Source: Maricaulis sp017643475 (lineage in GTDB: Bacteria; Pseudomonadota; Alphaproteobacteria; Caulobacterales; Maricaulaceae). From it: a stretch of 64,000 nucleotides of DNA. Location: positions 1,798,001-1,862,000 of the forward strand of contig NZ_CP138920.1 of the NCBI RefSeq assembly GCF_047123815.1, given 5' to 3'. A program made the translations under genes and the position numbers. Under the pieces are notes generated by a model that saw only the letters and a list, made by a program, of their open reading frames with translations, made no database searches and was not told the origin of the DNA. Numbering within the stretch: the first letter of the stretch is position 1; the number at the start of each line of letters is the position of its first letter. This document shows positions 53,804-62,667 of this stretch, in pieces.

Positions 53804-54922
53804 ATGAAGGTCGATATAGGCATAATCGGTCTGGGGGCCATGGGCAGCGCGGCGGCGTGGTCATTGAGCTTGCGAGGCGCCACGGTTCTGGGCGTTGACC
53901 AGCACCCGCTCGGACATGCGCTGGGCTCGTCGCACGGCAAGACGCGGATCATTCGGTCCGTGTATTCCGAGGGCAATATCTATGACGCGCTGGTGGAAGA
54001 GGCTTATGCCGGTTGGGACCGTCTCGAACGGGAGTTCGGCCAGGCTTTCTTCCGCAAGACCGGCGGGCTGGACATTTCCGTGCGCGAGGACGGTATCTTC
54101 CAGGACGCGCTTGCTGCGGCCGAGGCCAGCGGCAAGGAATACGAGGTGCTCGAAGGCCTGGCGATCGAACAGCGTTTTCCGGCGCTGGAGCTGAACGGGC
54201 GTGCTCGTGCCGTCTACAACGCCGATGCCGGTCTGCTCGACAGTGATGATGCCACGGCCTGGATGCGCGTAGAGGCAGGCCGGCTTGGAGCGGATTTGCG
54301 CGGTGAAACGCCGGTGTCTGGCTGGCAGCGTGTTGCCGGCGGCTTCCGTCTCGTTACAGGCGATGAAGAGACAACGTGCCGCAAACTGATTATTGCGGCC
54401 GGTGCGTGGTGCGGTGAGCTGGTTCCGGCTCTCAGGCCCGTCCTGGTGCCGGAGCGCCAAGTCATCGCCTGGTATCGCGCGGACGGCCCCGCCTATGAAC
54501 GTCTGCCCATCTTCCAGCTGGAGACCGATACGGCCGAACGCTTCTATGTCTTTCCGCCGCATCGCGACCAGGGCCTGAAGGCGGGACTGTATAATCATCG
54601 CCGAGAGCGCGGTGCCGGCCATATCGCTCCCCGTGGCGTGGACGCAGAGGATCTGTCTCTGCTGGCCGCGGGCCTGTCAGATTGCCTGCCGGGGTTGGAC
54701 CAGACTCCGCTGGAGGCAGCCGAGTGTCGCTTCACGCTGGCGCCGGGCGATCGTTTCATCATGGGGTGCATGCCCGACGACAATGATCTTGTCGTGCTCT
54801 CGCCATGTTCCGGGCATGGCTACAAATTCGTTCCGGCCATCGGCGAGATCGCGGCGGATCTCGTTCTGGAGCGGACGCCCACTGTGGATCTGTCTCCGTT
54901 CAGCGTGGAACGGGTGCTCTAG
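53804..54922 (+). CDS. Sarcosine oxidase/N-methyltryptophan oxidase-like flavoenzyme
   Basis: 372 residues from the ATG at 53804; the frame extends to 53672 without a signal or ribosome site. FAD-binding GIIGLGAMGSAAAWSL near the start, GHALGSSHGKTRIIRSVYSEG near 40 (the family's flavin motif), and SPCSGHGYKFVPAIGEIAADL at the end. The covalent-flavin Cys of MSOX should fall here in SPCSGHGYKF. It would oxidatively demethylate a secondary amine in the cytoplasm, releasing formaldehyde and H2O2. Its stop overlaps the convergent transporter stop (CTAG). Confidence 0.85.
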   Translation: MKVDIGIIGLGAMGSAAAWSLSLRGATVLGVDQHPLGHALGSSHGKTRIIRSVYSEGNIYDALVEEAYAGWDRLEREFGQAFFRKTGGLDISVREDGIFQDALAAAEASGKEYEVLEGLAIEQRFPALELNGRARAVYNADAGLLDSDDATAWMRVEAGRLGADLRGETPVSGWQRVAGGFRLVTGDEETTCRKLIIAAGAWCGELVPALRPVLVPERQVIAWYRADGPAYERLPIFQLETDTAERFYVFPPHRDQGLKAGLYNHRRERGAGHIAPRGVDAEDLSLLAAGLSDCLPGLDQTPLEAAECRFTLAPGDRFIMGCMPDDNDLVVLSPCSGHGYKFVPAIGEIAADLVLERTPTVDLSPFSVERVL

Positions 54923-56409
54923 CTCGCCGGGAACAGCATCGGACCCAGGACCACGCCAATCGCCGTGATGATCAGGATTGCTGCCAGATTGATGCGGAAG
55001 CCGGCCTTGATCATCTGACCCTGGGTCACTGCACCCGACGCATAGACAATTGCATTGGGAGCTGTCGCGACGGGCAGCATGAAGGCGGTCGAGGCAGCAA
55101 TAGCGACTGGCACGACCAGGTGCTCGGGCGGGATGCCGGCATTGACGGCCAGCACACCCAGCACAGGCAAGAAGGCCGTCGTGGTAGCCACATTCGACGT
55201 CAGCTCGGTCAGGAATACGACAACCGCGACCATGGCCAGCACCAGAAGCGGTGTTGGCCAGGCTTCCAGGAAGCCCATCTGGTTGCCGAGCCAGGCGGCC
55301 AGTCCGGTTGCAGACAGCGCGGCTGCCAGCGACAAGCCGCCACCAAACAGGATGATCACATTCCAGGGCAGGCGTGCGACGCCTTGCCAGTCCATCAGAG
55401 CCTTGCCCTTACCCTTTTCGCCACCGGCCGGGATAAGGAAGGCGGCGAGGGCGCCCATTACGGCGATCTGGGTATTGCCCAGCTGGATGCTGACCGGAAG
55501 GGAGAGGCTCTCGCTGATTGAGGCTAACAGGGGGTTCCAGCCAATTCCGCCGGGCAGGGAACGTCCCATCCACAGGATGGCGACCGTGCCGAACAGGGCG
55601 GCGACGCGAATTTCGGGTGCGGTCATCTTGCCCAGCTTGGCCAGCTCCGCTTCCAGGTGTTCACGAGCGGCCGAGCTGGCCCCACCGCCGCCGAGTTTGA
55701 AGACGAAGCGGGTGAGAATGAACCAGGCAGCCGGGATAACCAGGGCGACGGTGGGAATGCCGAACATCATCCACTGCGCGAAACCAATGGTGCGGCCGAA
55801 CTCGTTCTCCAGATAGCCGATCCCGATCAGATTGGTCGGCGTTCCAACCGGGGTCGCCATGCCGCCGATCGACGCTGCATAGGCCACGCCCAGCGCCAGT
55901 GCTGTCGCGAAGGCCGGAGAGGAGGTGCCTTCCTCCTGAACTTCCTGCGCCACCTTGAGGGCGATCGGTATCATCATCAGCGTCGTCGCCGTGTTGGAGA
56001 TCCACATGGACAGGAGGGCTGAAGCAACCATGAAGCCGCCGACCAGACCCACCGGGCTGCTGCCGAAGGTTCGCACGACGTTGAGTGCGATACGTGAGTG
56101 GAGGTTCCACTTCTCGATGGCCAGGGCGACGATGAACCCGCCCAGCAACAACATGACAATCGGGCTGGCATAGGGCGCGGTGGCTGCGCCTGTGGAGGTA
56201 ATGCCAAACAATGGGAAGAGCGCGATGGGAACCAGCGCAGTCGCTGCGATGGGCAAGGCTTCCGTCGCCCACCAGCAAGCCATCATCAGGCCCAGCGAGG
56301 CGAGCAGCCAGGCCTCAGCCGTCAGTCCTTCCGGGCGTGGCAGCAATTGCAGGCCGATCGCCAGAGCGAGACCCGTGAACAGACCAATGCGTTGCGCTGT
56401 ACTTCCCAC
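54919..56409 (-). CDS. DASS family sodium:dicarboxylate/sulfate symporter
   Basis: 496 residues and about 11-12 helices. Motifs: SNTATTLMMIPIALKV near 132 (first SNT), GVAYAASIGGMATPVGTPTNLIGIGY near 170, and ELTSNVATTTAFLPVLG near 405 (second SNT). These make the sodium and substrate sites of the SLC13 family, which imports C4-dicarboxylates or sulfate. Single gene. Confidence 0.9.
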   Translation of the reverse strand: MGSTAQRIGLFTGLALAIGLQLLPRPEGLTAEAWLLASLGLMMACWWATEALPIAATALVPIALFPLFGITSTGAATAPYASPIVMLLLGGFIVALAIEKWNLHSRIALNVVRTFGSSPVGLVGGFMVASALLSMWISNTATTLMMIPIALKVAQEVQEEGTSSPAFATALALGVAYAASIGGMATPVGTPTNLIGIGYLENEFGRTIGFAQWMMFGIPTVALVIPAAWFILTRFVFKLGGGGASSAAREHLEAELAKLGKMTAPEIRVAALFGTVAILWMGRSLPGGIGWNPLLASISESLSLPVSIQLGNTQIAVMGALAAFLIPAGGEKGKGKALMDWQGVARLPWNVIILFGGGLSLAAALSATGLAAWLGNQMGFLEAWPTPLLVLAMVAVVVFLTELTSNVATTTAFLPVLGVLAVNAGIPPEHLVVPVAIAASTAFMLPVATAPNAIVYASGAVTQGQMIKAGFRINLAAILIITAIGVVLGPMLFPAS

Positions 56410-56436
56410 GAAGCGCCTCCCCGCGTTTCAGTGAGA

Positions 56437-56461
56437 TTAAAAAGACGCGTGTGTTACGCGT
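56437..56461 (-). terminator. Weak terminator overlapping the zinc-finger gene stop
   Basis: On the minus strand ACGCGT, AACAC, ACGCGT is followed by CTTTTTAAT. The stem is only 6 bp and includes the last codons. Confidence 0.45.
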
Positions 56462-56651
56462 TCGGGTCCTCGGAGGAACCGGCGCGCACAAAGCGGCGGT
56501 CGCAATAGGGACACTCGACAAAATCACTTTCGCCCATCTCCAGGAAAACCTTGGGATGGCCGAGGGCGCCGCCGCCGCCATCACAGGCGATACGGTGGTC
56601 TTCGGTCGCGATGATTTCGGACGGTGGAATGGATTTGGCAGCATCAGCCAT
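56454..56651 (-). CDS. CHCC zinc-finger protein (NDUFS6-like)
   Basis: 65 residues. The motif HRIACDGGGGALGHPKVFL then VECPYCDRRFV gives C-x8-H-x15-C-x2-C, the CHCC pattern of zf-CHCC (PF10276), like the mitochondrial complex I accessory NDUFS6. In bacteria the role is open; it may help complex I assembly. It ends in SEDPNA. The gene is single. Confidence 0.85.
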   Translation of the reverse strand: MADAAKSIPPSEIIATEDHRIACDGGGGALGHPKVFLEMGESDFVECPYCDRRFVRAGSSEDPNA

Positions 56652-56729
56652 GCACAGGCCCTCATGGACAGGACGAAAATCGATGCCTAACTATGGCGCT
56701 TGACCCATCCTCGTCAATTCCGAGCCGAC

Positions 56730-57689
56730 ATGTCCGACACTTCCAGCCTGCCCGAATACGCCATAGAGGCGATTGATCTGAAAAAGACCTATGGCGGAAC
56801 CAAGAAGGCGCCCCCCAAGGAAGCGCTCAAGGGTGTCGACCTGAAAGTGCGCCGCGGATCCATCTTCGGCCTGCTCGGCCCGAATGGCGCGGGCAAGTCC
56901 ACCTTCATCAATATCTTTGCCGGCCTGGTCAAAAAATCCTCGGGCACGGCACGGACCTGGGACATCGATATCGATCAGGACAGCCGTGCAGCGCGCGCAG
57001 CGATCGGCGTTGTTCCCCAGGAAATCAACATGGACGTGTTTTTCACGCCCTATGAGACGCTGGAACTGATGGCGGGCTTCTACGGCGTGCCGAAAGCAGA
57101 GCGCCGCACCGAGGAATTGCTCGAGGCCGTCGGCCTCTCCGACAAACGCAATGCCTATGTTCGACAGCTTTCCGGTGGCATGAAGCGGCGACTGCTCGTC
57201 GCCAAGGCCATGGTTCACGCCCCGCCGGTGCTGGTGCTGGACGAGCCCACTGCGGGTGTCGATATCGAGCTGCGCCGCCAGCTCTGGGATTATGTGCGGG
57301 AACTGCATGCGCGTGGCACGACCATCGTGTTGACCACGCATTACCTGGAAGAGGCCCAGGAGCTTTGCGACGAGATCGCCATTGTTGACCAGGGCCAGGT
57401 CGTGGCCTGTGAGCCCAAGGAGCAATTGCTCCAGCGCATGGACAGGAAGACACTTGTTATCGAGCCCGCCGAGGCCTTGTCAGCCGTGCCGGCGGAGCTG
57501 GCCGAATTCGACGCCGAGATCCGCGATGACGGGGCGCTGGCCATTTCCTATCGACGAGGCCAGCAATCGGTTGCCGAGATGATCGAGAAATTCCGTGCGT
57601 CTGGCGGCCGCATTGATGACCTGCGCACAGAAGAGCCCGACCTGGAAGATGTCTTCCTGGCGCTCACCTATAATCGAGAAGAGGCCTGA
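56730..57689 (+). CDS. ABC transporter ATP-binding protein (CcmA/DrrA type)
   Basis: 319 residues from ATG 56730; TTG 56700 would add 10. Walker A GPNGAGKSTFIN (about 51-62), Q-loop VVPQEINMD, signature QLSGGMKRRLLVAKAM, Walker B LVLDEPTAGVD, H-loop TTHYLEEAQELCDE. The C-terminal part (about 240-319) is the regulatory domain of DrrA/NatA-type ATPases, ending LEDVFLALT. No permease gene follows; the next gene is on the other strand, so its partner must be elsewhere or upstream genes lost. Confidence 0.9.
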   Translation: MSDTSSLPEYAIEAIDLKKTYGGTKKAPPKEALKGVDLKVRRGSIFGLLGPNGAGKSTFINIFAGLVKKSSGTARTWDIDIDQDSRAARAAIGVVPQEINMDVFFTPYETLELMAGFYGVPKAERRTEELLEAVGLSDKRNAYVRQLSGGMKRRLLVAKAMVHAPPVLVLDEPTAGVDIELRRQLWDYVRELHARGTTIVLTTHYLEEAQELCDEIAIVDQGQVVACEPKEQLLQRMDRKTLVIEPAEALSAVPAELAEFDAEIRDDGALAISYRRGQQSVAEMIEKFRASGGRIDDLRTEEPDLEDVFLALTYNREEA

Positions 57690-57910
57690 TCGTTCGAGTG
57701 CGCCTCAGTTTTTGGTGGCTTGATTTTGCGCCCCATCCAGTCGGCGGTCATCCACAACGTAATGCACATGGCGATCTGCCAAGCAATGATGCCCGCGAAG
57801 CCCGGCTCTTGCTCCCACGTGCGACCGAGGATCAATAGCGAGGTAACGACTCCCGTGAATATGGACATCAGGCGTGCACCGGTCCGATTTAGTTTCCAGA
57901 AGGCATTCAT
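57668..57910 (-). CDS. Small membrane protein, hypothetical
   Basis: 80 residues with two membrane helices (about 15-32, SIFTGVVTSLLILG, and about 39-60, GIIAWQIAMCITLWMTADWMG). GAGG nine bases before the ATG. It overlaps the ABC gene end by 22 bases on the other strand. No family recognised. Confidence 0.5.
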   Translation of the reverse strand: MNAFWKLNRTGARLMSIFTGVVTSLLILGRTWEQEPGFAGIIAWQIAMCITLWMTADWMGRKIKPPKTEAHSNDQASSRL

Positions 57911-58042
57911 GGCTGACCTCGTGCCGAGCCATCCATTTTCCTTCGCAACTCGCTTGCGTGCAATAGCAATCCGGGCGGGAATATGGGCCGATCAGTCCCG
58001 TTACTTGTGCCCGATTTCCGGCACAGTTTCAGCGCAATCTTC

Positions 58043-58068
58043 TGCTCGTCCGAGATGTATGACGAGCA
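58043..58068 (+). promoter_or_regulatory. Hairpin just before the ribosome site of the next gene
   Basis: TGCTCGTC and GACGAGCA pair perfectly around a 10-base loop, one base before AGGGAGG. It could control access of ribosomes to the 58084 gene. Confidence 0.35.
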
Positions 58069-58083
58069 AGGGAGGAAATCGCG

Positions 58084-58464
58084 ATGGGTAGGACGTTCAA
58101 GAGATTCTTTTCACTCCTGGTGGCAGCACCGCTCTTTGTGTCATTGACCTGGTTTTTCGGCATTTACATGCAGCCCCAGGGATCGACCGGAGCAGGCTTT
58201 GCCGGAATCCTCATATTCATCTCCGCCATCGCTTCCATCATCGTCTACAGCTGGCTGATGCGGCCCGGACCCAAGGTCCGTTTCCGCAATCGCGGTGTCG
58301 ACGGCTTCGACAAGGACTGGGGGATAGGCCTCACAGGACTTTCCCAGAAACAGGGGCGAAGACGCAGGGATGATGATGCTGACCCGGACGATCTGGGCGG
58401 ACGACGATCAAGCGGCGACATGGATGATGCCGACGGTCTCGGCGATGAAGGCCTGGTAGGCTGA
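58084..58464 (+). CDS. Small membrane protein with acidic tail, hypothetical
   Basis: 126 residues, strong AGGGAGGAAA site. Two helices (about 10-29 and 40-60), then RPGPKVRFRNRGVDGFDKDWGIGL and an Asp/Gly-rich tail (QGRRRRDDDADPDDLGGRRSSGDMDDADGLGDEGLVG). The tail is probably unstructured and cytoplasmic or periplasmic. No family known. The 5' hairpin may regulate it. Confidence 0.65.
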   Translation: MGRTFKRFFSLLVAAPLFVSLTWFFGIYMQPQGSTGAGFAGILIFISAIASIIVYSWLMRPGPKVRFRNRGVDGFDKDWGIGLTGLSQKQGRRRRDDDADPDDLGGRRSSGDMDDADGLGDEGLVG

Positions 58465-58546
58465 TCAGGGCCATACGGGGGCTGCAACAACAGCGGCCCC
58501 CGACGATTGCACCGACCTGCGGCATGCGTTATGGCTGCAGCCACAC

Positions 58547-58623
58547 GCACCCATAGCTCAGCTGGATAGAGCGCTGCCCTCCGAAGGCAGAGGTCAGAGG
58601 TTCGAATCCTCTTGGGTGCGCCA
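58547..58623 (+). tRNA. tRNA-Arg(CCG)
   Basis: Acceptor GCACCCA with TGGGTGC, D-arm AGCTCAGCTGGATAGAGC, anticodon loop CTCCGAA (anticodon CCG, codon CGG), T-arm with TTCGAAT, discriminator G and encoded CCA. 77 bases including CCA. Confidence 0.97.
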
Positions 58624-58911
58624 TTTTCTTTTCAGTTGTATGTCATATGCCGGGCGCGCGAATGCCGCTTGGCGCTCGCCGTCACCTGCAGTGGTCACAG
58701 TCATCAGCAGTCTGATCGAGTTCGAAATCCTCGCGATGATCCCTGTTGGCTTGTGATATTCGTCGCTGTCGAATTTCTATATTCGTCATAAGATGCTGAA
58801 AATGCGTTATAAATTTGTTTCGATAAAATTCGAACGACAGAACTAACCGCGTTGAAAGCTGGGTTTGCTAGCCTGCTCCCATAACAAACAAAGTCCCGAC
58901 GGGAGGAGATG

Positions 58912-59256
58912 ATGCGTGCGGAGTTTCACAAGCGAGTTTTAGGATTGTCACTGGCCCTAGCGGCGTTTGCAGCACCTGCTGCGTTCGCGGTGCAGGAACA
59001 GCCAGAGCGGGAAGCGGTGCGGGTCAGCGCGCCGGACTACCCGCGAGCAGCGGAGCGCAGGGGCGTCGAGGGTTATGTGATCATCGCCTATTCGATTGAC
59101 CCGTCCGGCGATGTGGTCGACGCCACTGTGGCCGAAGCCGAGCCCGCAGGCGTGTTTGATCGCGCAGCACTAAGAGCTGTGGCTTCCTGGCGTTTCAGTG
59201 AAGCTGACGTCCAGACCGAAGGGCACCAGACACAGCTGAATTTCCAGCTCAACTGA
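58912..59256 (+). CDS. Exported TonB C-terminal domain protein
   Basis: 114 residues from the ATG at 58912 (the preceding ATG at 58909 is too near GGAGGAG). A signal peptide (about 1-26, ending PAAFA) leads to a TonB-C domain: APDYPRAAERRGVEGYVIIAYSIDPSGDVVDATVAEAEPAGVFDRAALRAVASWRF. There is no N-terminal membrane anchor or proline linker, so it is not a full TonB energiser. Such proteins occur as periplasmic stand-alone domains. A terminator follows. Confidence 0.8.
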   Translation: MRAEFHKRVLGLSLALAAFAAPAAFAVQEQPEREAVRVSAPDYPRAAERRGVEGYVIIAYSIDPSGDVVDATVAEAEPAGVFDRAALRAVASWRFSEADVQTEGHQTQLNFQLN

Positions 59257-59285
59257 CATTGCTCCCCCCCTTGGCAATGGGCAAG

Positions 59286-59317
59286 CGACCCGCGTCCTCC
59301 CCGGCGCGGGTCGTTTT
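59286..59317 (+). terminator. Terminator after the TonB-C gene
   Basis: A perfect 9-bp stem (CGACCCGCG with CGCGGGTCG) around a 10-base loop, then TTTT. Confidence 0.8.
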
Positions 59318-59331
59318 CCGTTTGTGGCGGG

Positions 59332-60339
59332 CTATTCCGCGGGTGCGAAGAGCAGAGCGATCTCATGCAGGTCAAGCATGACGACATTTCCGCCCAGCCT
59401 GTTGGTGGCAGCGAAACTCGCGACGAGGTCGTATTCGGGATAGACGAAGAGTAAGGCATGCCCGCCGGCGGCGGTTCCACCATGGAACCAGATCGGCGTT
59501 TCCGGCAGATAAGGTGTGTTCTCGCGACCGCACTCATTTTCAGCCCAACGCGCTACGCTCTCCATCCAGCTTCGCCCGTCGAAAAAGCCATGGCCATACG
59601 CCGGACCCTGGTTGAGCCCGTCATCATAAACATCGGTGAGAAAGGCCGTGCTGCCCGCGGACACGAGCCGACCAGTACTAAGCGCCCAGCCAAACCGGAC
59701 CAGGTCTTCAGATGTCTACAAGAATCCGCCACCCCCGAACTTGCGGCTTGCATTGATGGACGGGTCCCAATCGACGGTCGCGAACCAGTCGTCCTCCGGA
59801 TCATTCGGATCGGGCGCGACATAGAAGGTGGCCGTATCAAAACCGCTGACCTCGCGGCCTTCGATCGCGGTGGCCGTCATCCCCGCCGGTGTGAAAACCA
59901 GGTCTTGCATGGCTTTCTCATAGAGCTGGCCATAGGCAGCCTCGATGACCACGCTGAGCAAGACATAGCCAAATGTGGAATAGGCCATCGCCGTTCCGGG
60001 CTCGTTGTCGAGGGGGTCGTTGATGAAGTCTTCCAGGGCGTCGGTCGGGCTCGCACAGTCGCGATGGCTGACGCTGATCCATTCACCCTGTCGATAATGC
60101 CGGATGCCGCTGCGGTGGCCCATCAGCTGGCGCGCGGTGATTCCGTGCACGTGGTCCGGCAAGTCCGACAGATAGGTTTCGACCCGCGTGTCGAGATCAA
60201 GTCTCTCCAACTCCACTAACCGCATGGCCGCTGTCGCCGTCATGGCCTTGGCGATGGAATAGACACGATACCGGGTTTGTGGTGTTGCAGGAGCCTGGCT
60301 CTCCAGGTCCATCAGGCCGCGGTCCCGATTTGCGCCTGT
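59332..60339 (-). pseudogene. Serine hydrolase (beta-lactamase fold), amber stop and missing 5' end
   Basis: Coding similarity starts at NRDRGLMDLESQAPATPQ near 60335 without the usual N-terminal 50-80 residues or signal peptide. VYSIAKAMTATA holds the SxxK serine; YSTFGY replaces YSN. A TAG at 59716-59718 interrupts GGGGFL/TSEDLVRFGWALSTG; homologues have GGFLST there, so TCG to TAG is likely. Past it the same frame gives WFHGGTAAGGHALLFVYPEYD (the third motif as HGG) to the stop at 59332. Two lesions: 5' deletion and a nonsense codon. Confidence 0.8.
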
Positions 60340-61511
60340 CCGGACCGTTTGCGGCGACTGTCTATCTCAACGGGCGCCGGGTTGGGTCGGAAGGCGACGC
60401 CGCGATTGACGGACTTGAGGGCGAGGCGCTCATCGATTCCTCCCACGATCTGAGTTCGGCAAGGGCGGGCACTAATGAGTTGATGATCCTGGTCTCATCC
60501 TCGAAGGCAGGGTTGCACGGGCATCGCCTGTTGCAGGATCTCGCCCTGACCCCGGAACTGCGTCCCGACGCCCGCCAGGCGGGATATTACTGGGCGGGTA
60601 TTTCCCTGATTGGTCTTTTGATCCTGATTGTGCTGGGCTTTGCTCACGAGCTGATGCGCAATGGCGTGCGTTGGCACACGGGCTGGATGCTGGTCGCGGC
60701 GGTGTCGTTGGCGCTTGCCCTTTCCGCCGAGATCAGCCGGGCGATCATCAACTACCCCTACGTATTCCACCTGCCGCGCATGTTTGTGCTCAGCCTGGGC
60801 ACGCTCTCGGCAGTGCTGACCTGGTGGATCGCGCAACGCAGGGAGGCTGGCTGGCGGGTGCCTGCCGCGATGCTGGGGAGTGCTGGCATGCTGGTGCTGG
60901 TCGGGATGGTGCTCGGGATAAACCCGGATACGGTCACCCTTATCGGCCTGGCGCTGATTGCCTTGCTCATCGCCGGTGAAATGATTGTACGAGCCGGACT
61001 GCGTTCGGCGCTGATCGATCCGGTGATGGCAGTGCTACTGGCGACAGCAATAATCGCGATCTGGTCTCCCTGGGCATTCCTCGACAATACGGTGTTTCTG
61101 GTCCTCGGTCTCGTTCTGATGGTTGAATTAGTTGGTGTTTTCCAACCCGGTACGGCTACCGAAACTGCACCGGTTGCTGTGACAACCTGTCTCCAGACGG
61201 AGAGTGGCGAGAAGGCCTTTATCCTCGCGGAGGTCGTCGCGATTCATGCCGCCGGAAACTATGCCGAGTTCGAGATGGAGGATGGCCAGCGGCAACTCAC
61301 GCGTGGCGCATTCAACAAGCTGATGGAGCAGCTGGCGCCAAGCTTCATGCGGGTGCACCGCTCTCACATCGTCAATATGGACTATGCGACTCGCCTGCAG
61401 GTGCGGCCGAGCAGCCGGTATTCACTATTCCTCGGGCAGAGACGGGAAATCCCCGTCAGTCGCAGCCTGGCCGGTGCTGTGCGCGAACGCCTGAAAGACG
61501 CCGAGGACTAG
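60279..61511 (+). CDS. Membrane LytTR regulator, probably lacking its 5' end
   Basis: The longest frame gives 410 residues from GTG 60279, but the first dozen codons are antisense to the broken hydrolase. A soluble beta domain (GPDLRLSGPFAATVYLNGRRVGSEG) begins abruptly without a signal peptide. Seven membrane helices follow (about 105-285), then a LytTR DNA-binding domain (about 305-405: AGNYAEFEMEDGQRQLTRG, APSFMRVHRSHIVNM). Likely the remains of a membrane-bound regulator. Its stop overlaps the convergent small gene (CTAG). Whether it is still expressed is open. Confidence 0.7.
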   Translation: MVLQEPGSPGPSGRGPDLRLSGPFAATVYLNGRRVGSEGDAAIDGLEGEALIDSSHDLSSARAGTNELMILVSSSKAGLHGHRLLQDLALTPELRPDARQAGYYWAGISLIGLLILIVLGFAHELMRNGVRWHTGWMLVAAVSLALALSAEISRAIINYPYVFHLPRMFVLSLGTLSAVLTWWIAQRREAGWRVPAAMLGSAGMLVLVGMVLGINPDTVTLIGLALIALLIAGEMIVRAGLRSALIDPVMAVLLATAIIAIWSPWAFLDNTVFLVLGLVLMVELVGVFQPGTATETAPVAVTTCLQTESGEKAFILAEVVAIHAAGNYAEFEMEDGQRQLTRGAFNKLMEQLAPSFMRVHRSHIVNMDYATRLQVRPSSRYSLFLGQRREIPVSRSLAGAVRERLKDAED

Positions 61512-61693
61512 CCGGCGAGGCACCACAGCCCGGTGCAGACGCCGAACATGAGCTGCATGGCCAGGTCAAGAAGGCCGGTGAACAGGAGCACCGGAACCCC
61601 GACATAGAGGATCAGCAGGATGACGGCCATCGGGGTCAGGCGCGGCGGCGCGATGCGATGACCCATCACGGCTTCGGGGCGACGGCTGAACAT
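61508..61693 (-). CDS. Small membrane protein, hypothetical
   Basis: 61 residues from the ATG at 61693, GGAG nine bases upstream. One long helix region (about 23-58, MAVILLILYVGVPVLLFTGLLDLAMQLMFGVCTGLW). No family known. The stop overlaps that of the LytTR gene. Confidence 0.55.
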   Translation of the reverse strand: MFSRRPEAVMGHRIAPPRLTPMAVILLILYVGVPVLLFTGLLDLAMQLMFGVCTGLWCLAG

Positions 61694-61756
61694 GCATTGT
61701 GCTCCATGGCGAGGCGTGGATAGTGGGATCAGGCAGTGATTCTGGTTAACCAATCG

Positions 61757-62659
61757 ATGCAGATCTCCACCGACATCTCCCGTGACCAGTGGGATAAGGC
61801 CTTGGCGGAAACACCGGCCTCCCTGCAACAGGACTGGAGCTATGGAGACGCGTTGGCGTCCGTTGGTGCGAACGTCGTGCGCGTGGTCATCGAGGATGAT
61901 GCCGGCCAGCTCGCACTCGCCCAGTTCACGACCCGCAAGATTGGTATGATGGTCAATGTCGGCCTGTGTTCGCGCGGGCCGGTCTGGCTGCGAGAGGTCT
62001 CCACCGAGCAGCGCAGGCAGGTGCATCGGGCCCTGAAATCGGCGCTGGGCCTTGGCTGGCCGCGCGTGACCCTCCAGACACCGGATGATGTGGATCCGCC
62101 CGGTGGCGCGCGGCGTGTCGTCTCGGGTTATTCCACGGTGATGCTGGACCTCACCCAATCGCTGGCGGATTTACGGGCCGGGTTTGACGGCAAATGGCGC
62201 AATAGACTGGTCGCCGCTGAGAAGTCAGCGCTGAAAGTCCAGCAGAACGGGACCAAGCCAGCGCAATATATCTGGCTGCTAGAGACCGAAGAGGGGCAGC
62301 GCAAGGACCGCGGCTACACCGCTACCCCGGCAGCTCTGGTACCCGAATTCGTCAAGGCCAAGGGGGATCGCGACAGCCTGCTCATCCTGCGTGGTGATCT
62401 TGGCAAACAGAAGGCTGCGGCCATGCTGTTCCTGATCCATGGCTGTGCCGCGACTTATCATATCGGCTGGAACAGCGAGGAAGGCCGCAAGCTGGGCGCT
62501 CACAACCTTTTGCTCTGGCAGGCGCTGGACGTTCTCAAGCAGCGCGGCGTGAAACGGCTCGACCTCGGCGGCGTAGAGACGTTGAAGAGCGCGGGTCGGG
62601 CTCGTTTCAAACTGGGTACGGGTGGTCAGCTGATCACCTATGCCGGCACATATTTCTAG
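61757..62659 (+). CDS. FemAB/GNAT-like acyltransferase
   Basis: 300 residues from the ATG at 61757; GTG 61736 adds seven. The GNAT-like pattern of FemAB-related proteins is seen: LQQDWSYGDAL near 20, KWRNRLVAAEKSAL near 150, HIGWNSEEGRKLGAHNLLLWQALDVL and DLGGVET near 270. The group adds amino acids to peptidoglycan or acylates other acceptors in the cytoplasm. Substrate unknown. The next gene starts 8 bases on. Confidence 0.75.
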   Translation: MQISTDISRDQWDKALAETPASLQQDWSYGDALASVGANVVRVVIEDDAGQLALAQFTTRKIGMMVNVGLCSRGPVWLREVSTEQRRQVHRALKSALGLGWPRVTLQTPDDVDPPGGARRVVSGYSTVMLDLTQSLADLRAGFDGKWRNRLVAAEKSALKVQQNGTKPAQYIWLLETEEGQRKDRGYTATPAALVPEFVKAKGDRDSLLILRGDLGKQKAAAMLFLIHGCAATYHIGWNSEEGRKLGAHNLLLWQALDVLKQRGVKRLDLGGVETLKSAGRARFKLGTGGQLITYAGTYF

Positions 62660-62667
62660 GGGGCGTC

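Noticed and set aside
58700..58870. AT-rich patch with repeated ATTCGA/TTCGAA words after tRNA-Arg, as an attachment site or island edge.
   Set aside because: No repeated tRNA 3' end and no integrase gene were found downstream.
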